Assembly: GCA_025890175.1 (NCBI GenBank)
Contig: JANPYM010000011.1
Location: forward strand, 333,669 to 397,668
Direction of reading: 5' to 3'
From: Ciborinia camelliae
Taxonomy: Eukaryota; Ascomycota; Leotiomycetes; Helotiales; Sclerotiniaceae
Length of the DNA: 64,000 nucleotides
Of the stretch, positions 1 through 11,420 are shown piece by piece. Position numbers and translations under genes: made by a program. Each line of letters opens with the position of its first letter. Position 1 is the first letter of the stretch. The notes beneath the pieces were generated by a model. It was not told where the DNA came from. It was given only the letters and a program-made list of their open reading frames with translations, and did no database searches.

Positions 1-1893
1 GCCTGATGAAGGGGCATGAGTCGCTTGATGAATAATTAATAAGCTATAGCACCAACCTATCTATGAAACCTTTAGACCATATGATTTTGCTCAGATAAAG
101 TCAACAAAACCATCCAGCGCCTCACCGTTGAGTCTGGGAGGGTTTTTTTGTGCCACAAAAGTCAGGCCGGACAAAATCATGCTGAAGAAAACATTGATAC
201 AGTAGGTACCATAGATGGACAGATAAAATTGAAATCGGATACTCATAACGCTTGGCTCTCTTGGCCATTCATTTGCCTATGGTGATTGGGGGGAGTGAAT
301 CATGAATAAAGGTTCAAGGAAAGCATACGGCACAGAAGTTTGAATGATTGTAAAAGACCACGCAATTTATAATTCACAAGATTAATTTGATTTCCTCTTT
401 CAAGCAAGAAGGTATTTAATTTCCGAAATATGACAGTCATCATCAAATACACATAACTTTTCCAATTTATCCCATCTACTTAGGGAATATGTGGTTCTAG
501 TTTCATCTACTCAAACGATTCTTATTTCATTAAAAAAAATAGCTTCCATATTTGTTGTTTATACTTTTCCGTGTGATTTTGAACTTTCGGATGGTGATGA
601 TCTTGATATTGAGATGGAAATCCAGTCATCTAAACTAAACAATTTAGTGTCCGTTTGTTTGTGCGTGCGGAAATGGTGCAGGACAGTTTCACCAATATCA
701 TCAACTAAAAGGTACGTCCAGCTACCCAGGTAAGCAAGCCAACCGAGCCAACTGAGTTGTTTGAAACAAGCACTGGTTCCCCTTCAATCTCTCTCTGCTT
801 GCTTGGACCAATTTCTCTGACCACTAGAAGGCCAGAGATCCCAAGAATGGTGATAATTATGGAGCAAATCATCTAATCATCTTACATGGAACCCACTAAC
901 ATGTCCTGTTTGAAGCTTCTAGCCTTCTAAGTTCTCGGGCTAGCCTACCTAGGTACCTGTATTATCCTTTGGGTAATGATATCTAAACAATTCACTGGTT
1001 CATATTCCGCTGTTAACCTATTACCCCTATCTTAGATGTGATTGGCAGAGACGATGGACAACGTGGGAAATTTACTCCAAGTCGCATTATCATTGGTTCT
1101 ATCTCGTACACCTTTAGTATCACCAACCCCTGAGAGTGGTAACATGGCATGATAACCTCTACCTCTCGATCCTCCAAGCTTTTCAAGGGTCAGTTGCGGT
1201 GAGATCCTCTAGAAGCCCTGGTACCTGCATAGACCCATGTGGCCATTGAACCGCGCCGCCTTGTCGTTACTATGGAAAGTAAAGCGTAATAAAGGTTTTT
1301 TTTCATTTGCCCACAAAATCGATATTCGCTCCATACAAACCCTTCCCAATGGATCCGATCATATATTTTTTGATAACATATGGAACAAGCACCTACCCCC
1401 CCTCATCCATGTCCGCTCGTTAATCATTTCACATTTCATAATAATCCCATCGACCAGGGTCCCACTCTTTTCTGTGCTCACCCCGTTGGCCCATTTCCTT
1501 TTTATCTCCTAGAGCGAACCGTCCTCCTCGTCTTTCTTTAAAAGATTCCTCCACCCTCCTTTTTCCAACACAAGATCTTCCTTGATCACTACACTCACTG
1601 TCATTACCCAGTTCTTTTTGCACAAAAAAGTTCCTTTCTCTCATTTCCAACTCTACAGTCATTCCTTATTTGAGAGCATCCACTTTTGGCGCAATTGACT
1701 TTCGCTCACTTACATACGATCCATCACGACAGATACATAGAAATTTTCAAAAGCAAAAAGCACTTTTTGGGTACATAGCACTTCTTCTTTGGATCTTGAG
1801 GACATAGGATATCACGAGAATTTACCGCAAAGGAAGGAACATATCATTTACGAATAATCTAGACATAAAATTCATCCTTCGATACCCATCACG
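1..1893. other. Intergenic / upstream region, no supported gene
   Basis: No convincing coding sequence was found here. Frames at 491-733 and 1237-1512 (+) are short, have no recognisable motif and lie in DNA with many homopolymers. A 51-codon hydrophobic minus-strand frame (246-91) is open but has no supporting context. The last 400 bases before the gene at 1894 are pyrimidine-rich on the + strand (CCTCC, TTCTTT, CTCTC runs around 1495-1680), as is usual for fungal promoters and 5' leaders. A palindromic CCTACCTAGGTACC-like motif lies at about 944-957. Confidence 0.6.
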
Positions 1894-3354
1894 ATGCAAT
1901 TCACCACGCTCAGCTTGGCCCTTTTGGCCGGTGTCGCCACGGCCACCCAAGGTCATTTCCACCCCAAGCGGGTCACCAACGGAACCACCAGCGCGGTCCC
2001 TGATCAAACCACCATGACCGTCTACGCGACGGCCATCCGAACCATCACCTCCTGCGCTGCCTCCATCACCAACTGCCCAGCTCGTGCTTCCGGCGTGGCA
2101 GGTGCGACGGGTGCCTCCGCTTCCCCATCGATGGTGGTCATCACTGATACCATCGTCTTGGCAACCACCATTTGCCCAGTCACCGAGGCCGACAAAGCCA
2201 AGGCCGAGATCACCGGCAACTACTACACCGCTGCCCTCTCATCCTTCTCCGCCAAGGTTTCCAGCGCTGCCATCTCCGGTTCTTTCTACGGTGCAACCAC
2301 CACTTTAGCCCCAGCTGCTTCGGCCACCTCGACTGATTCCGGTGATGAGTCCACCCCCGTTTCTTCGGGAGCTGGTGTCGCTTCCGTCATTCCTCAAACC
2401 GTGACTGGTGAAGCCAGCCACACTTTGACTTACACTCTTGGAGCTGGTTCCTCCACCACCGTTGTCACCACCACCATTGTTGAGACCGAGGCTTCCACCA
2501 TCTACGCCACCGTTTTCCCAACCGAGACCGTCTACCCCGTCGCTTCTACCGATGCTGGTGATTCCCCACAAGCCACCACTTCTACCGAGGCCGCCGTTTC
2601 TCCATCCTCTGGAGCTGGTTCGTATGGCGGTTATGGCTCCGGTGATTCCACCACCATCCAAACCACCACCATCTACGGTACCTCGACCTCCACCCACTAC
2701 ATCACCGTCTCAGCCGTTGCCCCATCATCTGCTGCTACTGGTCTCTCTGGTATCGTTACCGCCGTGGTATCCAGCGCTGATGATTCCTCTTCCCCAACTT
2801 CTTCCACCGATTCCACTTACCCATCTGACCCCGCCGCAACTTCCGCTGGATCATTATCTGGTGTCGTGACCTCTTCATGCCCTGACGCCGCAACCGTCAC
2901 CGTCACCACCACCATTGCTGCACCAACCGTCTACGTCGTAAGTTAATTTTTCCATCCTCCCACCCTGTTCCCCCCTAAAGAAACCCACAATCCTAACCCC
3001 CACAATCTCCAGACCGTCGGATCCCAATGCAGCACCAGCAGTGCGCCCGCCGAAGCCGCCAGCACCGACCTCCCCGAAATCAAGACCGCCATCGTGGCCT
3101 CCTCCGCGACCTCAGATGCCGCAGGCGCCATGACCACGCCAGCCCCCAGCGACCCAGCCGTCATCATCAGCATCGCGACCGTGATCCCGATCCCCGCCAC
3201 CGCCTCCATCTCCAGCGGCAGCTACTACGGCAACGGCACGGCGACCGCCACCAAGAAGAAGTCCAAGTGCGCGTCCTCGGGTTTCTTGACCAGCAAGTCC
3301 AGACCTACGGGTTACGTCACCGGAACCGGGTACGCTAGCCCTACTGGTTATTAA
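1894..3354 (+). CDS. Ser/Thr-rich secreted cell-wall-type protein, two exons
   Basis: Exons are 1894-2937 and 3013-3354. The 75-nt intron has donor GTAAGT at 2938 and acceptor AG at 3011-3012, and the frame is kept, giving 461 residues. The start (MQFTTLSLALL) gives a typical signal peptide ending near residues 17-20. The mature part is dominated by Ser, Thr, Ala and Val with many TTT, TVT and ETVYP/STIYAT segments, so heavy O-mannosylation is expected. A few Cys are spaced near the N-terminus (TSCAASITNCPAR, then TTICP) and two follow the intron (SQC, KSKC). Such proteins are common in ascomycete walls; the role is structural or adhesive by inference. There is no hydrophobic C-terminal tail, so a GPI anchor is not supported; the C-terminus is instead basic (KKKSK) and ends in SPTGY. 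The domain family is not identified. The call of a secreted Thr/Ser-rich protein is secure, the exact function is not. Confidence 0.85.
2938..3012 (+). other. Spliceosomal intron of the secreted-protein gene
   Basis: Donor GTAAGT, acceptor CTCCAG, 75 nt, phase 0. Reading through the donor meets a TAA within three codons. After splicing, a Ser/Thr/Ala-rich frame of the same character continues to a stop at 3352-3354. Confidence 0.85.
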
Positions 3355-4120
3355 ATTCTTGCTTCCTTCCCTTGAAGGTTGTTTCTTTTCTTTTCTTTTC
3401 TTTTCTCCTCGTTAGGAAGGATGCATGGATGGATGCATGGATGCATGGATGGTGGAATTCTTTGTATCTTAACCTCTTCGTCATGATTTCACTACCTACC
3501 TACCTACCTTACTTCCTACCTTACTTCCTACCTACCTCCTTCTTTCCAGCGAAGTTATGCCAGTGATTATGTATGAGAGAAGATGTATACTACTTTGCCA
3601 TTTTTCTTGCGGTTGCGGTTTCTTTTGTCCCATTCACGTTCACGTTTACATTTATGTTCTTGTACATTGAATTTTCTCCCACTTTTTTTTTCAGTTTTTG
3701 GGCCAAACCAAAACAAAGCATGAAGAGATCTGGTTGGGTTGGGTTGGGTTGGGTTGTTTTCTTCTTCTTCTTTTTTGGAAGATGTTATCATATCAATGCC
3801 AGCTGTGGTTTTAGAGGATGGAGATGGTGATTGCAGGATTGGATTGGATTTGATGTAAGGAAGGAAGAAAGGGATTGATATCAATGAACAAACAAACAAA
3901 ATGCATATAAAATACATATAAAAAACATAAAAACAAAATACATATAAACACACACACACATATACACACACAGATATACGAAGAAAACTTCATATGTTGT
4001 GCATTTTTCTTATTTCTTTTCTTTTTGGGATAGGGGTTTTTTTTAGAGGGGATAGGGTAGTGTTATGGATGGATGGGTGGATGGATATGGGATGCACCTT
4101 TTTCATCTTCTTCTTCATCG

Positions 4121-4265
4121 TCTGATTCTTCTGATTCTTCTGATTCTTCCGATTCTTCCGATTCTTCTGATTCTTCTGATTCTTCTGATTCTTCTGATTC
4201 TTCTGATTCTTCTGATTCTTCTGATTCTTCTGATTCTTCTGATTCTTCTGATTCTTCTGATTCTT
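4121..4265 (+). repeat. 9-bp minisatellite (GATTCTTCT)n, about 16 copies
   Basis: The 9-bp unit is repeated head to tail over about 145 bases, with two adjacent units carrying a T-to-C change (GATTCTTCC). In one + frame it reads Ser-Asp-Ser, in another Ile-Leu-Leu. No flanking sequence suggests a real protein (a TATATATATA tract follows at once), so it is called a non-coding minisatellite. Confidence 0.9.
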
Positions 4266-5899
4266 TACTGGTTATATATATATATATATGCCCTACCCTG
4301 CCCTGCCCTACTCTCCCAGCCCGCCCTACCAGATCACAGGAAGTGAATGAACATCATTTTCATATTTAAAAAAAAAAGTGACATCCATCTACTTATTTAG
4401 ATAGGTAGGTACCTACATTAAGAAGATTGATTATCGATGACTTCCAGGTTAGAGGAGAATACGATTTATTTAGATAGGTATTTAGTAGGTATAGAGTGAT
4501 GGAGTGGTGGAGATGGAGTGATGGGGATGGAGATGAAGATGGAGAGAGATGGAGTGATGAAGAGATGGAGATGAGAGGATATATGATGGTGAGAGGATGG
4601 ATATGGTGAGAGGATTTGTATGTGAAGATTGTATGTAGTATGTACATAGATACATACGTAATAGATCCTTGGGAATCACACAATCTACCACACATATACT
4701 CCGTATACTCCATACTACTCCATACACCTGAACTACACCTGAACGATTCAGAAAAACGACGAAGAAGGATTTATTTCCCAGGAGCGCGAGATTGGTTGGC
4801 TAGAGGGAATGATAATATTTTTCCTTCCTTCCTTCCTTTCTTTCTTCCTTCCTTCGTAAATACTAAATTGGTATGAATTAGGTATGAATGAGGTACCTGG
4901 CTGGTGGCATGGACTTGTGTATTATATGATAGATAGGCAGGTATCGAGGGATTGGTATCGAGGGATTGGTATCGAAGGATTCCAAGACAAGCTTACCATC
5001 TCATCCTCATCCTCACTATTTCAATATCGATATCGATATATTGATATATCCGAGTCCTGAATACCTAGGAATATTTAATTGTAAGATAGATAAGGTGAGA
5101 TGAGGTAGGTAAGGTAGGTAAGATACTGTGTACGGGTTCTAACTTGAGATGAAGATGAATCCATCCATTCATTCGTATATATATATGTACGTACATACAT
5201 CAAGCAAACCAAACCAAACCAAAAGAACAAAAGAAACCGAAAATACCAGGAATTACCCAATTATTGATTAATATACTCTGATTGCCTCTATAGATTCCCT
5301 CTATAGATTCCCTCTAATATTCCAACATAAATCTAGGTATCTATTCTTGGTCATCTATAGCTTTAAGCATAGAGGATAGCATTATAGCATTATAGCATTA
5401 TAGTACCTATATAGAATAGTATAGCCAGAGCATGAGATGGGCGAAGTACGTTAACTCTTAAGATAAACTTGTATGAGAATGTATGTATGAATATATAAAT
5501 GAATATATAAAAATATCCGGAATAAAATACAGATTTTGTATATACCCCGCCCGGGTGATGGAATAATACCTATTATTCTTGAACGTCTATTTGTAAATTT
5601 GTGTACGGAGGGAGTACTTGCTGCTGTACATCCAATCCAGTTGGTGCTTAATAACGGAATGACTATAGCTCATACATACATACATACCTACCTAGGTACA
5701 TACCTACATACAGTTAGGTAGTTATACGAGAATCTCCCTCTCCCTCTTCTTCTTCTTCCTTACTCATCGAGGATATTAATTGAGAGTGAGTAACCTGACG
5801 GGAGGGCTTGTGATTCCAAGATTATGTGGGGATTGTGATGGGAAAGCAAGGCAAGGCAAGACATTCTGCATGCATGTGCGTGTGTGGGAAAGAATCTTA

Positions 5900-5960
5900 G
5901 TTTAACAAGTTTAACAAGTTTAACAAGTTTAACAAGTTTAACAAGTTTAACAAGTTTAAC
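5900..5960 (+). repeat. 9-bp tandem repeat GTTTAACAA, about 6.7 copies
   Basis: Perfect head-to-tail copies of GTTTAACAA between an AATCTTA flank and CTGCGGGATCC. Each unit contains the palindrome GTTTAAC. Confidence 0.9.
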
Positions 5961-7095
5961 TGCGGGATCCGGATTGGATCTGGATGTTTGTGTTGTAGAA
6001 GTGCAGAAGGGCAGAAGGGCAGAAGTATAGAAGGGCAGAAGTATAGAAGTATACGAGGAAGGGTTGGAGATAGAGAAATGATTATCTAGTACCTAGGTAG
6101 GTAGATAGGTAGGTAGGTAGTATCTAATTGAAGATATACAATGAATGATGGATATATACAATAAGCCCGTTATATTATACATATTGTACATTGTAATTCA
6201 AATATCTATCTATTGAATTAATAATTATGGAATTATATATTGTTAAAATAAATGAAAATGATTCTATTTTGTTTTGTTTCCCTATTTCTTGCTTCCATAT
6301 GATTCTTTCCTTCTTTCCGTTTCCCTTTCCCAGTCAGCAAAATATTCATCATGATCGTTTCCAGCGGCTAGCCAAGCCTAAGCGGAACCTCGGGAAAGTG
6401 CAAACCTACCGAGACGAGACTTTCATGGGGGTGTTTTCATCTTTTGTTTTCATCTTTTTCGCCATTTTACTATCCCTCGAGTTTTTATTGTTTGTTGTTG
6501 GAGAGTTTTAAACTTTCAAGTTTGGATTCTCATCGAAACAATACAATACAATACAAAGTACCATACCATACCATACAATACCATGACTCGAATGGAAGGA
6601 AATCATCTTCATATTTGATTGATGCTTTCAACTTGGAACCAACCTCCTCAATTAATTTAATCAGTTCATCATACTATTCCAAGGTTATACTGGAAATTCA
6701 TTCATTCATTCATCCATTCGTTCATTGTACCTCTTCCACTTCATTCAAGTGAATTTTCAATCCTGTTCAAACTTAATCTTACATTGCATTGCATTACATT
6801 ATCTTCAATCTTTGGACTACGGTACGGCTACGAAGATTATACCCACCGGTACTGTACTCTCTACTGTACTCTCTACTGTATCTCCTAATTCTCTTGGAAC
6901 TTTTGGATTCAATCGAATGTTCAAAATCAATCCCCAAATCTACATACAGCGAAAAGATCACTTGTGAATCAAATCATATTACATTTATCAACAACAGCAG
7001 CAGCAACTACCAGCATCTGCACCTTTAAACACTCTCAATTTCATCCTCGATAAACCCACCGCCCCACACAAATACCCCAACCACATATATACACA

Positions 7096-10059
7096 ATGCG
7101 TCGCGCATCTCAAGATATGAGCGATCCCGATCGTAACATTATGGAGTCAACCGGTATGCCAGAAGATCCCGCAAACCTCGATCTCATATCCGAGAGAGAG
7201 GATTCCCCCTCGAATCGAATTCATACTCCACCACCGCGCATCGCTGCAAGATTCTATCGACCCACTAATAATCGTCGTAAATCCTCGGCTGCATCCTCGA
7301 GACGAAATTCCATATCTTCAGTTCATTCACATGGCTCAAGTCGTCATGCGGGGCATGCCGGGATGGCTGGCCCGCAGAGTAATCATATTGCTCAACATTT
7401 ACGCAGGGCGAGTATACTTGAGGATCGCAAGGCTAGATTGGCTGATAGGGCTGCACATGCGGAGAAGGTTAGGTTGAGGGCTGCATTAGCCAAGGCAGCT
7501 CCAAGGAGTACAACAAATACAGAGGAGAGAGCATTGGCTGCTCAACAAGCGAGGGAGAAGAATTTGGCAGAAATTGTGGCGAGTTGTGCGGAGGAAGTGA
7601 AGAGGGCGAAAGGCATTGCAGAGAGTATGAAAGAGAGGAGGGAGCTGGAAGGGAAGAAGCTAAGAAAAGAAATGGAGGAAAAACTTGCAGAGGCTGAAAG
7701 GAGGAGAGAAGAAATCTTGAGTCGAAATAATACCAGCAAACCACGAGGAAGAAGTTTAAGTAATATGAGGAAGAGTTCGAGTCCGAGTCCAGTTTCAGAA
7801 GTCAAGAAGGCACCACTTAGCGAGTCGGCGGCAGCAAAAAGAATTCAAAATAGATGGAGAATTCATAGACGTTGGAAGACATTACATAAGTTTGCAGAAT
7901 TGGGGCTCACAATTGATGGAGTGCGAGAGACTTCATTCGAGAAAGTGGTTGATTTATTGGCACAAGAGAAAGTCCTTATTAGTACGGCACATATATTGAG
8001 AATCTGTGGACTCAAAGAAGGAGAAAGTGGATCAGTCAACGAAATGACAGCAGTCCGAACCTTTCTTAGCGCTTTCCTTATCCTTGGTCACCCTACCCAG
8101 GTCTTGAGTAGTAAAGGTGATAAAGGATTACAGGAACAGGTAGGAGCGCAGCCAATGAAGAGAGATGATTTGGCTAATCCAAAATTACAGGACCTCGTTG
8201 CAAAAGCCCGAGATCTACTTATTTCCTTTGAAACCGTCTTGTCTAGATTGACCACGGCCAATAATTACACACCTCCTCCCGCTCAGCTATCGACATTGTC
8301 GGAAGTTTATGCAACGTTCTTTAATGCATTTATTGCTTGGAAATCAAGAGATGCGAGTACACTTATTGATATGATGGTTTTACAATTTGTAGAATTGGAT
8401 TCGATATGGCAAACTGTGAAAGATAGCACGGAAGAATCTGTCACAGATTCATATCGTGATGGGATTAGAGATAATCAACTTAAGCTGATGGTCAGAATTA
8501 AAAGACTTGCTGGGCCAGTTCAGGGGAAGCGATTGATTGCAAATGCTATTCGAGAAGCAAGAAAAGTCAAACAAACCAAGCAGCCTACTGGGGATTCGAA
8601 ACCTCGTGCCGCAGAAACCGGGTCGGCATCTCCTGTTATTGAGGATTTTAATGCTTCCGATACGGCGGTGGCATCTCATTTACAAACTCTCACACCACCT
8701 TCCACACCTGTCAAAGAACGTCGTGGCCAAAGTACTGATGCGGATAATTTGAGATCTGTTAACTCCATCCTTCCCAGCAATCGAATCTTGGTTCATGAAT
8801 TGGCTATCAACAAAGAATATCGTATCTCAGAGGAAGATTGTCTTCAACCTCGAGGCGTCGTCAATCAACTTATTTTCGATTCCATGAGAAAAGAAGTTGC
8901 CGCTGGAAATATTGATCCTTGGGTTCTTGCCATGGCCGATAATATCAAGGGAAAACTTCAACGTCTTCTCACTCCTGGAAATTCAATGTACAAACTCATT
9001 GAAACTTCCCTCGATACAGATCTTGTAGCATCAGAGCTCAAGAATGGAAGATTTTCATACGAAACTTTCTTCAACTTCATGGGCAATATTCTTCCTCGTC
9101 TATGCGCCCCTTTTCGAGATGATGAAGTTAAGATTCTTGTTGATACTACTCTGAAAGAGGGAGATTTTGTAGATCGTCTTCAAGCATTGATGCGCTTCAT
9201 CGATTTACTGCAACTTGACTATGCCAATTTCATGCTTCAACAATCAGCTCCTGAATTAATCAAACATGGTTCCACATATGAAACTAAACGTTTCTCGGAA
9301 GAAATGGAAGAAACTAACAATGATCTTACCATAACCACGACAGCTTGGCGCGAAGCCCGTCGGAAAGTTTACACCGAGGCAGCTCGTCGAGATCCTGAGA
9401 ATATTAATTTGCCGAGAAACAGACCTACGCCAGAGAAAACCTATATTCAAATGTTGGTGGACATATGTACATCTGCACCCGGGAGCCCAGTGCCAGAAAC
9501 GCTAAAGTTGGATATGGGAAGAATTGAAACGGCCAGGAAAGATACCCTTCGTATTGTCACCACCTCAGCAATTCTCCTCCAAGCCAAAAATATCCTCAAG
9601 CGAGATGTGAGAAGTCCGTGGAAAATTGAAGCTTCAAGAGTCTATTCCGTTCTTGAAAATCCCAAGGAGCAAGAACAAGTCGAACAAGGGATCACGGCCG
9701 CATTAGAAAGTAGCAGGAATATGCCCATGGCTACCAAGAACCACATTCGTGAATTGGTCAAGCGGATTGTGGCGACGGCCTCGGCGGCAAGTTTCGGGGC
9801 GGAACTCGGTGAACCGGTCATGAAACTCTTGATGACGAGATTGAGAGGCTATCTCATGCATCGCTTGGCCAAGGAAAGTCCACGGAATGATGGGAATGGA
9901 AATGAAGGGATCGCAGGGTTGGGCATGCCGGAATTCGTGGCCAGGATTGGTGGGATCGTGGATGTCTTGTCGAAGATGGGGAGGGTCGATAAGGAGGCTC
10001 ATGGGATTTGGTATGAGGTTGTGGAGAAGAATGTCGCGACGACTCCGGATGAGGGTTGA
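7096..10059 (+). CDS. Tcp11/Sok1-family protein with IQ-like motif
   Basis: A single exon of 987 residues; the start is the first ATG after a CA-rich leader (acacaATG). Residues 1-135 are disordered, Ser/Arg-rich, with RRxS-type sites (RRAS, RRKSS, RRNS) typical of PKA targets. Residues about 140-210 are charged and predicted coiled coil (KELEGKK/EMEEKLAEAERRREE type). An IQ-like motif follows (AAKRIQNRWRIHRRW, about 246-260). The Tcp11 domain covers about 560-960: SEEDCLQPRGVVNQ-like entry, then NGRFSYETFFNFMGNILP and the family hallmark CAPFRDDEV. Yeast Sok1 in this family is a multicopy suppressor of PKA loss, and mouse Tcp11 acts in sperm cAMP signalling; a cAMP-linked role here is by family only. 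The last 350 bases are visibly richer in G than the middle of the gene. Confidence 0.85.
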   Translation: MRRASQDMSDPDRNIMESTGMPEDPANLDLISEREDSPSNRIHTPPPRIAARFYRPTNNRRKSSAASSRRNSISSVHSHGSSRHAGHAGMAGPQSNHIAQHLRRASILEDRKARLADRAAHAEKVRLRAALAKAAPRSTTNTEERALAAQQAREKNLAEIVASCAEEVKRAKGIAESMKERRELEGKKLRKEMEEKLAEAERRREEILSRNNTSKPRGRSLSNMRKSSSPSPVSEVKKAPLSESAAAKRIQNRWRIHRRWKTLHKFAELGLTIDGVRETSFEKVVDLLAQEKVLISTAHILRICGLKEGESGSVNEMTAVRTFLSAFLILGHPTQVLSSKGDKGLQEQVGAQPMKRDDLANPKLQDLVAKARDLLISFETVLSRLTTANNYTPPPAQLSTLSEVYATFFNAFIAWKSRDASTLIDMMVLQFVELDSIWQTVKDSTEESVTDSYRDGIRDNQLKLMVRIKRLAGPVQGKRLIANAIREARKVKQTKQPTGDSKPRAAETGSASPVIEDFNASDTAVASHLQTLTPPSTPVKERRGQSTDADNLRSVNSILPSNRILVHELAINKEYRISEEDCLQPRGVVNQLIFDSMRKEVAAGNIDPWVLAMADNIKGKLQRLLTPGNSMYKLIETSLDTDLVASELKNGRFSYETFFNFMGNILPRLCAPFRDDEVKILVDTTLKEGDFVDRLQALMRFIDLLQLDYANFMLQQSAPELIKHGSTYETKRFSEEMEETNNDLTITTTAWREARRKVYTEAARRDPENINLPRNRPTPEKTYIQMLVDICTSAPGSPVPETLKLDMGRIETARKDTLRIVTTSAILLQAKNILKRDVRSPWKIEASRVYSVLENPKEQEQVEQGITAALESSRNMPMATKNHIRELVKRIVATASAASFGAELGEPVMKLLMTRLRGYLMHRLAKESPRNDGNGNEGIAGLGMPEFVARIGGIVDVLSKMGRVDKEAHGIWYEVVEKNVATTPDEG

Positions 10060-11408
10060 GGTGGGATTGAGATTCCCGAGCCCTGTTCGATTCGGTATGA
10101 TTCATACTTGCTTGCAGCGAGGCGCTACTGGTCTGGTCTGGTCTGGTCTGGTTTGGTTCACCTAGATAGTTTCATTTCTGTGTATACCCAGACTGCTTCT
10201 GTTCTGTTCTGTCTGTTCTGTCCTGTTCTCTTCTTCTCAGCAGGCGTTCCTGGGGTTTCTTTTTGCAAGGAGATGAATCAGGACCTGGACGGGCGTTCTT
10301 TTTTGTTTTCATTTTCATTTAGCGGGTGCAGGGTGTAGAGTTCAGAGTGCAGAGTGCAGAAGTGGGTCGGGTCTCTTTGATCTTGGAGATTGGAGATTGG
10401 ATTTGTAGGGGTGCTTGGTGGTCTTGGCTTGGCTTGCTTTCTTTCGTTCCTCGAAAGATGGATGGATATGATACTATTCGTATCGGTTGGGTTAGGTTTG
10501 GGTTTGGGTTTGGGTTGGGATAGGATAGGATAGGTTTGGGTTGGGGTAGGTTCGGTTGGGGTAGGATAGGATAGGTTAGGTTAGGATAGGATATTATGGA
10601 TGAATAGGTGGGTGGAGCGGGGCGATGGAGCAATGGGGCGATGGATGGGCGGATGGATGGATGGATATGAAATTATGACTCGGTTCCTTGGTTTTGCTGG
10701 CTTGTCTTGCTTGGTTGGCTCGGCTGGCTTTGAGAGGGCGGTGGTTGAGGGGAGGTTGATTATATTATATTAACTGACCTTATATTATATTAATGGATGG
10801 GGATGCGGAGGTATGGGGATGAATGCGGAGGTACCGGCAGGGGCATGCATAATTACCTACATTTACATTATATTACAGCGGACCGGGCCGGATCAGACCG
10901 AAGGTGAACCTCGAACCTCGAACCTCGCCAAGGAGCGTAGCAGCAATAGCGTAACGATATCTTATTTTATCTTCTTTTCCTTTCCTTTCCTTTCTTTTCT
11001 TTTATAGCCCGAGGAAATGAAACTCTTTTTTCAAACATTTTGGCTTGAACTTTTTGGCTGGAGCTAGATTTGCTTGAATTTTGCGAGCTTGATTTGTGTA
11101 AATTTGATTTGTGTAAATTTGATTTGTGTGATTGACTTCATTTCATCTCTCCTATATATGATATGATAGATATGTATGTATGATACCAAAATCCGTACAT
11201 ACATACATACGAACATACATACGAACGTACATATCTGCATACATAGGTACCTACAAGTATAATCACCCCCTTCCCCTCCTATCCCCTCCTTTCCCCTCCT
11301 ATCCCCCTTCCTTTCCCTTCCATTCCCCACTTCCCCTCCCTTCTATCCCCACTTCCCCTTTATCCCCTCCCCCAAACTCACCCTCCCCCAAACTCAACTC
11401 ACCCAAAC
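10060..11408. other. Convergent intergenic region, repeat-rich
   Basis: This lies between the 3' ends of the Tcp11-family gene and palA. It contains TCTGG repeats (10131-10153), a telomere-like but degenerate GGGTTT/GGATA/GGTTA tract (about 10490-10595), GGATGG repeats (10440-10465, 10645-10670), ATTATATTA repeats (about 10761-10792), GTGTAAATTTGATTT repeats (11094-11130), CATA/CGTACATA runs (11195-11250) and a long C-rich pyrimidine tract (11262-11420) that runs into the last codons of palA. No gene is supported. Confidence 0.65.
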
Positions 11409-11420
11409 TCACCCAAACCG
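11262..11420. repeat. C-rich polypyrimidine tract at the palA 3' end
   Basis: Repeated CCCCTCCT/TCCCCTCC and CTCACCCAAA units on the + strand. It adjoins and partly overlaps the 3' end of the minus-strand palA gene, whose Gly/Ser-rich tail continues the same C-rich strand bias to about 11700. Confidence 0.7.

Larger units (their letters stand above)
3355..7095. other. Intergenic region with many microsatellites
   Basis: About 3.7 kb without a supported gene. It holds GGATGCAT repeats (about 3418-3450), CTAC and CTTC runs (3490-3550), a GGGTT run (3731-3756), the 9-bp minisatellite at 4121-4265, (TA)n, CCTT runs (4820-4860), ATCGATATCGATAT (about 5025-5045), GATTCCCTCTATA repeats (5280-5315), ATTATAGC repeats (5382-5404), the 9-bp GTTTAACAA array, an AGAAGGGC/AGAAGTAT series (6000-6055) and GGTA/TACC motifs. 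The last few hundred bases before 7096 are C/A- and CT-rich and probably contain the promoter and leader of the next gene. Confidence 0.7.

Noticed and set aside
91..246. 51-codon minus-strand frame with hydrophobic composition near the window start
   Set aside because: An upstream in-frame stop, no homology recognised and no coding character in the DNA further upstream. An exon joined through the CATAG acceptor near 285 is possible but unsupported.
491..1512. Small plus-strand frames (491-733, 1237-1512)
   Set aside because: Short, no motif, no splice context; typical chance frames.
2305..2697. Antisense Gly-rich frame opposite the secreted-protein gene
   Set aside because: Mirror of the Ser/Thr codon pattern (ACC/TCC) of the real gene.
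4073..4369. Frame encoding Ser-Asp repeats
   Set aside because: It consists almost only of the 9-bp minisatellite and a TA run; no gene structure around it.
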